35,624 bases of DNA. Source: Phycisphaerales bacterium (lineage in GTDB: Bacteria > Planctomycetota > Phycisphaerae > WQYP01). The DNA is taken from positions 1-35,624 of the forward strand of contig JABEVB010000118.1 of assembly GCA_013044165.1 (NCBI GenBank). The letters run 5' to 3'. Position numbers and translations under genes: made by a program. How positions within the stretch are numbered: position 1 is the first letter of the stretch; every line of letters starts with the position of its first letter. The notes under the pieces are model-generated. The model was not told the DNA's origin, searched no databases, and was given only the letters and a program-made list of their open reading frames with translations. Below, piece by piece: positions 1-7,246 of the stretch.

Positions 1-45
1 CGGAGGCGTGTTAGGGCCGAGTTGGTCATAAACTTCCCGTAATGA

Positions 46-73
46 TTGACAGTTGCAAAAAGCTGCATACCAT
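46..73 (+). promoter_or_regulatory. candidate sigma70-like promoter for the APH-family kinase
   Basis: TTGACA (46-51), a 16-base spacer and TACCAT (68-73), which is 4/6 to the -10 consensus. It lies about 50 bases before the preferred kinase start at 127. The -35 box is perfect but the -10 is weak. Nothing else is recognisable in bases 1-45. Confidence 0.3.
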
Positions 74-126
74 TGCAGTAGCGTAGCCTATGGGCAGTGA
101 GATGTGTTTGGCACTGGTTAGGGCTT

Positions 127-1170
127 ATGAGCGACCGCGAAAAATTCACCCCTGATGAACTGGCAATCGTGCTGAGTCATTTTGACATTGGCGTGATCGA
201 AACGATTAAGGAGTTTCCGCGTGGCTCGCGGAAGGCCCCTAAGTTGCTGCTGCGCACCGAAAAAGGCGAGTTTTTGCTTAAGCGACGCGCCAAAGGCAAG
301 GATGACCCTTTCAAGACTGCGTTTTGCCATGCCATTCAGCTCTACCTTGCCGAAAAGCAATTTCCGCTGCCGCATCTCATAGGGACCCGCAAAGAAAACA
401 ATTCCATGCTGCAACTCTATGGGGGCATCTATGAACTGTTTGAATACATCCGCGGCACAGGTTACGACAATTCCCTGGAATCCACCCATGATTCGGGCCG
501 CATCCTGGCGCTATACCATAAGCTGTTGCGCGACTACACTCCGGAATTTGAACCCGCTACCGGAAGTTACCACTACAATCGCGGCATCGGCACCAGCCTG
601 GACCAGATACCAGACACGGTGATTCGCACGGAAAAACAGAAAGCCATAGATGTAAAAGATGTATCAAATACGCTTTATGCGCTGCGCGAGGCTTACGTGC
701 AGGCGGCCGATAAAACCAACAAAATGGGCATCTTGAACTGGCCTCTGCAAATTGTTCACTGCGATTGGCATCCGGGCAATATGCTGTTTCGAAACAAGCG
801 TGTTGTGGCCGTGATAGACTACGACGCGGCTCGTCTGCAACAACGGATTATTGACCTGGCCAATGGAGTTTTGCAGTTTTCAATTCTGGGTGGCGGCGAT
901 GACCCCTCTCAATGGCCCGACCATGTGGACGAAGCTCGCTTTACTCAATTCATACGAGGATACGATGCGGTGGATGTTATCAGCGAAGCCGAAGTCAAGG
1001 CCATTCCATGGCTCATGATTGAAGCGATGGTGGCGGAGAGTGCATTTCATATCGCCGCTACAGGTTCGTTTGGCCGCATCGAGGGAGTCGGATTTTTGAA
1101 GATGATCGAGCGCAAGGTGGCATGGGTGACGAGCCATGCGGATCATCTGATCAAATTATGCCTTGGCTAG
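127..1170 (+). CDS. APH/CotS-type phosphotransferase (putative small-molecule kinase)
   Basis: A 347-residue protein with the aminoglycoside phosphotransferase / homoserine kinase II / CotS fold. Visible motifs are the N-lobe lysine region (GEFLLKRR, near residue 50), the catalytic loop HCDWHPGN (about 211-218, with catalytic Asp and metal-binding Asn) and the DYD metal motif (about 231-233), which stands where DFD is usual in the family. Known members phosphorylate hydroxyl groups of small molecules or Ser/Thr; the substrate here cannot be told. It is cytoplasmic, with no signal peptide. The ORF extends upstream to a GTG at 97, but the ATG at 127 begins a more typical N-terminus (MSDREKF). 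Neither start has a strong ribosome binding site. It stands alone on the plus strand. Confidence 0.8.
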   Translation: MSDREKFTPDELAIVLSHFDIGVIETIKEFPRGSRKAPKLLLRTEKGEFLLKRRAKGKDDPFKTAFCHAIQLYLAEKQFPLPHLIGTRKENNSMLQLYGGIYELFEYIRGTGYDNSLESTHDSGRILALYHKLLRDYTPEFEPATGSYHYNRGIGTSLDQIPDTVIRTEKQKAIDVKDVSNTLYALREAYVQAADKTNKMGILNWPLQIVHCDWHPGNMLFRNKRVVAVIDYDAARLQQRIIDLANGVLQFSILGGGDDPSQWPDHVDEARFTQFIRGYDAVDVISEAEVKAIPWLMIEAMVAESAFHIAATGSFGRIEGVGFLKMIERKVAWVTSHADHLIKLCLG

Positions 1171-1232
1171 CTTTTTGCCGGTATTGCTGCAACAGCCTGA
1201 GGCCAGTCTTTGGCTCACGACTAGGTCGCGCT

Positions 1233-1418
1233 TTATTCAGCGATTTTATGAAATGTTTTACGCATGGCAGCATGCTCAGCGCCAAAGAGCGTGACAGCCA
1301 TGGCGCTGGCGTTATGCTTGGCCTGCTGGGCATTCCACGTGCCGACGATGCCCCGGCTATCAAAGCAAATCGCTGTAACCTTAATATCAGGCGATCCCAC
1401 ACGGCACAATTGCGTCAT
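1233..1418 (-). CDS. small hypothetical protein (61 aa)
   Basis: A 61-residue ORF that I do not recognise. I accept it because AAAGGAG sits exactly 7 bases before the ATG at 1418, one of the best ribosome binding sites in the window. An in-frame TTG at 1424 lies too close to that site. The protein is soluble-looking, with no membrane segment, two Cys in the first 20 residues, and an Ala/His-rich second half (AKHNASAMAV, GAEHAAMRKTF). A GC-rich inverted repeat (1436-1451) lies directly before the ribosome binding site. It is convergent with the kinase gene and divergent from the metallopeptidase gene. No function is assigned. Confidence 0.5.
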   Translation of the reverse strand: MTQLCRVGSPDIKVTAICFDSRGIVGTWNAQQAKHNASAMAVTLFGAEHAAMRKTFHKIAE

Positions 1419-1435
1419 GTTCAATCTCCTTTACC

Positions 1436-1451
1436 CGCAGCACCTGCTGCG
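1436..1451 (-). promoter_or_regulatory. GC-rich inverted repeat before the small ORF
   Basis: CGCAGCACCTGCTGCG has 7-base perfect arms around a 2-base centre. In the minus-strand transcript it can fold as a 6-bp stem with an AGGU tetraloop, a few bases upstream of the AAAGGAG of the 61-residue ORF. It could be a translational control hairpin or a DNA operator. Confidence 0.35.
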
Positions 1452-1631
1452 TTTGGCATCCGAATGGCTGCCAAGCTCAGGATTACGGTCTCTGTGGCGT
1501 CAATGGGTAGATCGCCTCTGCTCAAGCACTGCCGATAATGTCATATCGTGTAATTTGTGCTAACAGGATTACGCCGCTTTGCCGACAATATCAGTGATGG
1601 TGTCACATTCAATTAGGGTCGGGAGAATTTT

Positions 1632-2147
1632 ATGATAAGCACGGGTGTTCTGCAGCACATGCTGCCTATTGTACTTTCGCCGGCAACAAATTGGGCCAGC
1701 CGTGCCGGCGAGGAGATTATAAGACGTGGCCGAGGCCTTAACGAAACGCAGTTGGCCTTGGCCACGAGAATCGGTGTGGCCCGGCCTGACCAAGTGCGCT
1801 ATCAAGTGGTCGAAATGCTGCCACGTCCGTCCGCCGAGTTGGATATGCTCGCACGTCATGGTCATGTGCTAACCTCCGCGACGGAGAGCGTGATGCTGGG
1901 CTACGGCATCTGCGTGCGGCGCGATGTGGACAATATCGAATACTGGCTCGCACATGAACTGGTGCATGTAATGCAATTTGAACGTATCGGCAGCCTGCGC
2001 GAGTTTATCCGGCAATATGTGGCCAACTGCCTTGAGTATGGCCACGACGAGTCCCCTCTAGAAATTGAAGCTCGGACCATTACTGAATATTTGCAGCAGG
2101 CCGGAGAAATACCCCAAACGGCTTGCGAGGTTGCGATGGGAGCTTGA
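1632..2147 (+). CDS. small putative zinc metallopeptidase (HELVH motif)
   Basis: A 171-residue protein. The central segment AHELVHVMQFER (about residues 107-118) holds an HExxH zinc-binding motif, and the later PLEIEA stretch (about 141-146) could supply a third Glu ligand, a gluzincin-like arrangement. A Gln follows the motif (HVMQ), as in the HExxHxxQ of DUF4157-like proteins. There is no clear signal peptide; the N-terminus (MISTGVLQHMLPIVLS) is only weakly hydrophobic. GGGAG lies 6 bases before the ATG. No substrate or partner can be named. Peptidase activity is inferred from the motif alone; the protein may use the fold for something else. Confidence 0.6.
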   Translation: MISTGVLQHMLPIVLSPATNWASRAGEEIIRRGRGLNETQLALATRIGVARPDQVRYQVVEMLPRPSAELDMLARHGHVLTSATESVMLGYGICVRRDVDNIEYWLAHELVHVMQFERIGSLREFIRQYVANCLEYGHDESPLEIEARTITEYLQQAGEIPQTACEVAMGA

Positions 2148-2224
2148 CGCTTTGGTTCGATGCAATTGCAGCACACGCAGGCCACAGGTGGAGTGTAACG
2201 GCCCCAGCAGAGAGAGCCATGAAC

Positions 2225-3667
2225 TTACCGCCGTGCCGCATGCAGTGATTGCTCCAACTGCTCCAGGCTCTGGCCTTTGGTTTCCTTAACGCTGAAGAAT
2301 ACAAATACCCATCCCGCCAGGCAGATGCCGGAGTAAAGCCAGAAGGTGCCAGCTATACCCAGCGCCGCGGTCAGCGGTTGAAAACTGTACGTCAGGGCGA
2401 AACAGGCAATCCACAGCGCGGATACGGAGATGGCAACGGACGCACCGCGGACACGATTGGGAAATATCTCAGAAATGAGTACCCAGGTAACCGGCGCCAG
2501 CGACATGGCGTAGAATGCAATGGTCGCCAGAGTAAACGCCAAAACAACAGGACCATGCAGGTGCGCATAAAATGCCCAGCCCACCGCCAGGTGCGACAGT
2601 CCTATTCCGCAGCAGCCTATAAGCATCAATGTTCGGCGACCAATACGATCTACCGTAAATAATGCCACGAACGTGAAGACGAGATTTATCACGCCGGTGA
2701 TAACAATGTTAAACATCTGCTGATTGAGGGTATAGCCGGCTCGGCGGTAGATATCGGTGGCGTAATTAAAAATGACGTTGATCCCGCTCCACTGCTGTAG
2801 CACCGCCAACACAACGCCGACAACCAGAAGCGCCGGCACCCCGCGGTGCAGCAGGTCCTTCCATTGCACCTTCACCAACGATTCGCTTCCGATGCTTTCC
2901 TGAATGCTCTGGCCTGCCGAGCGGGCAAACGCCGCTCCACCAATGGCCGAGAGCACCTGGTGCGCCTGCTGCAGTCGCCCCTCCTTTATGAGCCAGCGTG
3001 GGCTTTCAGGAACGAAAAGGGAACAGAAGAAAAACAGGGCCGATGGGCCCGCAACCGCTATAAACATCCATCGCCATGCCCATAAATCGTACCAGGAGCC
3101 CGCAAGCGAGGCTGTTGTGGCGTGTGCTGGTACATGACGGGTAATAAGCCAATCGGTAATTTGAGCGGCGAGTACTCCAATGACGATGGTCAATTGATTA
3201 AGCGCAACGAGACGGCCACGCCACCGAGCGGGGCTTATTTCGGCAATATACATAGGGGAAATATTCGAGGCTAACCCAATGGCCAAACCACCGGCGACCC
3301 TCCATAGAGTAAAGGCCGCGATTGAACCGGCCATCCCGGTAAAGATGGACGACACCAAAAATACGGCTGCGGAAACAATCAGCATGAGTTTACGGCCAAA
3401 GCGATCGCTTAAGCCCGCCGAACAAATGGACCCGAGAAGCGCACCCACCAACGCGCAGCTGGTAAGCCAGCCCTGTTGGTCAACACCCGTTACATGAAAG
3501 TGGGCAAACAAATAATCTTTTGCGCCGCCAATAACCACCCAATCGTAGCCAAACAGCAGCCCGCCCATGGCTGCGGTGACTGAAATAAGAAGCACAAAAA
3601 CAATATGGAGTTCATCTGCCGGTACACCTGCCGAACTGCTGGCATCGTGCATTGAACCGTTAAGCAT
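2225..3667 (-). CDS. MFS sugar porter (sugar/H+ symporter family)
   Basis: A 480-residue, 12-segment inner-membrane transporter of the major facilitator sugar porter family. Family signatures are GGLLFGYDWVVIGG in the first helix, DRFGRK in the loop between helices 2 and 3, MYIAEISPARWRGRLV after helix 4, a second RIGRR loop, and PETK-like SVKETKGQSLEQLE at the C-terminus. It imports a monosaccharide, probably with protons. The ATG at 3667 has AAAGGA 5 bases upstream and overlaps the stop of the DUF5107-TPR gene by 8 bp, so the two are likely translationally coupled. It differs from the second porter at 24.4 kb, which has the XylE-like GYDTAVISGA motif; the substrate cannot be read from sequence. 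Confidence 0.88.
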   Translation of the reverse strand: MLNGSMHDASSSAGVPADELHIVFVLLISVTAAMGGLLFGYDWVVIGGAKDYLFAHFHVTGVDQQGWLTSCALVGALLGSICSAGLSDRFGRKLMLIVSAAVFLVSSIFTGMAGSIAAFTLWRVAGGLAIGLASNISPMYIAEISPARWRGRLVALNQLTIVIGVLAAQITDWLITRHVPAHATTASLAGSWYDLWAWRWMFIAVAGPSALFFFCSLFVPESPRWLIKEGRLQQAHQVLSAIGGAAFARSAGQSIQESIGSESLVKVQWKDLLHRGVPALLVVGVVLAVLQQWSGINVIFNYATDIYRRAGYTLNQQMFNIVITGVINLVFTFVALFTVDRIGRRTLMLIGCCGIGLSHLAVGWAFYAHLHGPVVLAFTLATIAFYAMSLAPVTWVLISEIFPNRVRGASVAISVSALWIACFALTYSFQPLTAALGIAGTFWLYSGICLAGWVFVFFSVKETKGQSLEQLEQSLHAARR

Positions 3668-6600
3668 GCGGATCCTTTCGGTTGCGGTATTTCGGCCGGT
3701 GGTTAGAAATGTTGACGCCTAGGCGACCTACGCTTGCCTGAGTTTTTAACATCAAAGCTGGGGCATAGCTGGGATCTATTGCGAGGGCTAGATTGAGGCT
3801 GATCAGACCCTGGGCTATGCGGCCACGGGCGATGGCCGCTTGGGCGAGAAGCACGTTTGCGTAGGCGTTGCGGCGGGCCTCGCGGTCATCGTTAAACAAG
3901 AGCATGTTGGGCAAAGAGGTGGCGAAATAATCAATGGTTGGTTGTGTTTTAAGAAGTTGCCGGGCGTAGTTTTCCAAGCTTGCGATCATGTGCCTGGCTT
4001 GGTTGTGGTGCCCCAGTGCCTGCGATGCGCGAATGGCAAAGTAGGTCATGATGGAAACCGATTTCACCGCCATCTGCTCAAAATCGCCGCGAGCGCTGGC
4101 GGCTCTATTCCACCACTGCCGGGCGACCGCAGGGTTACCGCACGACTGCTGTGCACAGCCCATCGCATAAAAAATATCACTCTGGTTGGCAAGCAAGTGC
4201 CGGGCTTCACCGAGATTTTCTGGAGGTTTAAGTGCGGCGTTAAGATGCTTGACCGCCTGCGATGCATCACCACTTCGCAGGCAATCTTGGGCGAGCAACT
4301 GCCGGGCGCGGGCGTATTCGCCCAGGGCCAAACCCTCGCCCCCTTCCCATGGTTGAAAGTGCCGTGTAGTCAATATTGCTAGAGCCTGCTGCGGCTGGCC
4401 TATGCTGTTGTAAAGGGCGGCTAACTCGATGCACAGGTCATCGCGCTGGTGGACTAGTTCGTTATGCTGCAGAAGTTTAGCCATACGTTTGGCGGGCGAA
4501 TAACCCAATCGCTTCCAAAGCTGATCGCGCTCATAAATAAGCCGGGCATCCAGCGGAGCCGCCTGTATCGCCCGGTTAAAGGCCCTGAGTGCCTGTTGTG
4601 GCTGGCTGCCGACATTGAACTTAGCAATGCCCAAATTCCTCCATGCGATGCTGTTGGTTGGGTCGAGATTTGCGGCGGTTTTCCAGTGCACCATCGCTTC
4701 AGCTCCACGATCGTGCGCATATAAAAAATTGCCTAAATAGTAGTGAGCCTTGCAATCTTTGGCGTCTCGAGTAACGGCCCATTGCAGCGTAATGAGGTCC
4801 TCAAGCAGCCATGGAAAGCAGAAATCGGTGCTGGCTTTATGGGCTAATTTACGATGCTTACGGCTTTTACGAGGCATGGCCTGCACATCGTATAATCGAG
4901 TCAGATGATAGTGCAGCATCGGTAAAGCGCCGGGGGCGGCATGCGCTATGGTTTGTTCGAGCAACTTACAGGCTACAATCAAAAAGCCCGATCGCCAGAC
5001 ATTATGCGTAAGGTCCATGGCAGTAAATGTATCACAACCGATGCTACCGCCGCCGAGCAGTTGCATAAGATCATCAAATGCCGGACGATAAAAAGCATCT
5101 TCATGGGTGCATTGCATCGGCGGTTCGCTTGAGTTGCCACAGGCTGCCTGTGCCAGAGCGTACAACGCCGCAGCCTGCGGATTGTGCTGGTGTAAACCAC
5201 GGCTCGTGAGCCGTTCGATGGCTTTTGCATAGTTTTTGTTGCGACAATCCAACTCAGCCAGCCGCATGGAAGCGACGTCGGCCCAGGCAGCGCTCCATGT
5301 GGCTTTGGCAAAGGCATCGTAAGCGCCGTCAAAGTCGTTTTGAAATTGCAACGCAATGCCCAGATTGTAAAGCGGTTCGGCGTCGCGCGGGTTGGCGTTG
5401 CGTTGCGTAAGCCGGGTCACGGCCTTGCGAAAACACTCAGTAGCGGCCGAAAAAAGGCCTCGTCCCAGCAGCCGCAGGCCCAGAGCATTATTGGCGCGGC
5501 AGTCATTGGGATCGCGGCGGATGATCTCTTGCCAATATATTTCTGGATCACGCGTGGCGTGACGGTATTGATCGAGGTGTAGTCCATTAATATAAAGTTC
5601 GTCGGTGGAGGTAATAGTGGCAGGCAATCGCGGCTCAACTGCCGGAGTTGGTGGTTGGCCCGCATAGGCCTCGCTATTTTCGTAGGATATCAGCAGCGTA
5701 CCGGCTGAATCCTCCACCCGCAGGGTGAGCGCAGCGGGTGAGATGCCGCAAGGCAATGCCAGCGAGTGCAGCAGGGGTTGATTGGGCGCAAGAGTGCTTT
5801 TGATACGCCAGAATGTTCGACCGCAAGCACTCAATGTTATGTGACAATTTGGTTGAACGCTTGTAACAGCAACGCCCAATTGCACTCGGCCATCGGCAAC
5901 TTTAAGGCTGACGGCTGCAGAAATATTAGCAGCTTGGGCTGGGCCAATTTGCTGGATGGGGTACCAGTATTGCCGGAATTGCCGAATTTCCCCTGGATGA
6001 AGAAATGAAAAATCGGGTTGATTGTCAGTGAAAACGCCGGCCATGAGTTCTACATAAGGTCCGTCTCCATCCGTAAGGTTGCGGTCCCAGGCATAGCCAA
6101 AATTGTGGTTACCCCAAGTCCACTGTTTTTTTCCCGGCGCGATGTGATGATCGGCGATGTGCACAAAACCGGCTTTGGCGGCATGATCGTAGCCACCGAG
6201 AAAGTCCTGTTTGGACCCGATAGCCATGTAGCTGGTTGGCACCGGAATGTTGGCGTACCAACTTAAATCGTTCGGTTGGTAATCACCGGTTGGCTTAAAA
6301 TGGGCGGGGGCTTCGTGTTCGGGCACGCCATGTTTGGCGCGGCCTTTATAGTCTATACCGTAATAATGGCCTTGGCAGAGCGGGAAACTGGACATGGCCC
6401 GCCGCGCGTGATCAGCGACAAAGTGGACATCCGGTGGAAAGAACGACTGGTAGCGCTCGTGGACGCGAGCGGCGGCGTTGGCCCACCACAGAAACGTCTG
6501 TGTGGTCAGCGTACAATTGTGCAGCCGAACCTTTAGTTCCAAAACGGCACTGGCCGGATGCAGGCAAATGCCATGAGACGCCTCAAGCCGGCTCAGCCGA

Positions 6601-7091
6601 TCGCGATCATTAAGCCAGATGGTGCGAGCGCCGGTGGCATGCTCTTCTATATCAAATCGCATAGGTAAAAACGTGCCGGGCCGATGGTGTTGCGGCCAGT
6701 TAAACTCGACTCCACCAGAAGCCCAGGGGCCGGCCAACCCGACCAGGGCAGGTTTAATAACATTCTGCCGATAAAAAAAATCATAGTTATTGGTCTTGTC
6801 AAGCCCTATGTGAATCCGTCCGCCCAGCTCCGGAAGGATCATCACGCGGATAAACTCATTTTCAATATGCAAAGCCTGCCACAGTCGCGGAATCTTTTGG
6901 GTTGCAATGCGATCAATGAATGGGAGTGGATAGACCCGTCCGCTGCTGCCCTGGTATACGCGACGATTAAGGAACATGGGATTTTTTTCCGGTGGCATGG
7001 GTTGGTAGGTGTCTATTGCGACGGGTTCAAACCATGCTTTGACCGGCCCGGCCTCTCCGATGGGTGGCGTTGGCAAAATAAGCTCAGACAT
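3660..7091 (-). CDS. DUF5107 domain and TPR repeat protein
   Basis: A 1143-residue protein. The N-terminal third (about 30-370) is a DUF5107 domain, a galactose-mutarotase-like beta-sandwich associated with carbohydrate loci; visible marks are ILPELGGRIH, GVEFNWPQHHRPG and GNHNFGYAWDRN. The remaining two thirds is a long array of tetratricopeptide repeats, for example NDCRANNALGLRLLGRGLF, PLYNLGIALQFQNDFDGAYD and CKAHYYLGNFLYAHDRGAEA. There is no signal peptide, so it is probably cytoplasmic. The ORF reaches a GTG at 7121; the ATG at 7091 (MSELILPTPP) is preferred because GGA lies 9 bases before it. It overlaps the downstream sugar porter gene. A role in sugar anomer handling or recognition is plausible but unproven. 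Confidence 0.8.
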   Translation of the reverse strand: MSELILPTPPIGEAGPVKAWFEPVAIDTYQPMPPEKNPMFLNRRVYQGSSGRVYPLPFIDRIATQKIPRLWQALHIENEFIRVMILPELGGRIHIGLDKTNNYDFFYRQNVIKPALVGLAGPWASGGVEFNWPQHHRPGTFLPMRFDIEEHATGARTIWLNDRDRLSRLEASHGICLHPASAVLELKVRLHNCTLTTQTFLWWANAAARVHERYQSFFPPDVHFVADHARRAMSSFPLCQGHYYGIDYKGRAKHGVPEHEAPAHFKPTGDYQPNDLSWYANIPVPTSYMAIGSKQDFLGGYDHAAKAGFVHIADHHIAPGKKQWTWGNHNFGYAWDRNLTDGDGPYVELMAGVFTDNQPDFSFLHPGEIRQFRQYWYPIQQIGPAQAANISAAVSLKVADGRVQLGVAVTSVQPNCHITLSACGRTFWRIKSTLAPNQPLLHSLALPCGISPAALTLRVEDSAGTLLISYENSEAYAGQPPTPAVEPRLPATITSTDELYINGLHLDQYRHATRDPEIYWQEIIRRDPNDCRANNALGLRLLGRGLFSAATECFRKAVTRLTQRNANPRDAEPLYNLGIALQFQNDFDGAYDAFAKATWSAAWADVASMRLAELDCRNKNYAKAIERLTSRGLHQHNPQAAALYALAQAACGNSSEPPMQCTHEDAFYRPAFDDLMQLLGGGSIGCDTFTAMDLTHNVWRSGFLIVACKLLEQTIAHAAPGALPMLHYHLTRLYDVQAMPRKSRKHRKLAHKASTDFCFPWLLEDLITLQWAVTRDAKDCKAHYYLGNFLYAHDRGAEAMVHWKTAANLDPTNSIAWRNLGIAKFNVGSQPQQALRAFNRAIQAAPLDARLIYERDQLWKRLGYSPAKRMAKLLQHNELVHQRDDLCIELAALYNSIGQPQQALAILTTRHFQPWEGGEGLALGEYARARQLLAQDCLRSGDASQAVKHLNAALKPPENLGEARHLLANQSDIFYAMGCAQQSCGNPAVARQWWNRAASARGDFEQMAVKSVSIMTYFAIRASQALGHHNQARHMIASLENYARQLLKTQPTIDYFATSLPNMLLFNDDREARRNAYANVLLAQAAIARGRIAQGLISLNLALAIDPSYAPALMLKTQASVGRLGVNISNHRPKYRNRKDPHA

Positions 7092-7246
7092 GCAAAGTAT
7101 TCCAGCTTCTGCGGGTTTCACATTACGAAATTCGACAAGCCAATGGATGCTAACGCCAAGAAGGTACTCACGTAAATTGCCAAAAGTACTGGTGGCATGG
7201 ACGATATTCTGATGATCAGGGGCTTGGCCGGCGGTGTGGAATGGGT

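Noticed and set aside
1122-1538. 138-residue plus-strand ORF after the kinase gene
   Set aside because: It overlaps the kinase end and runs opposite the small minus ORF that has a much better ribosome binding site; its composition looks random.
1594-1606. GTGA-N5-TCAC before the metallopeptidase gene
   Set aside because: Resembles a CRP half-site pair but the spacing is 5 and not 6, and the outer bases do not match.
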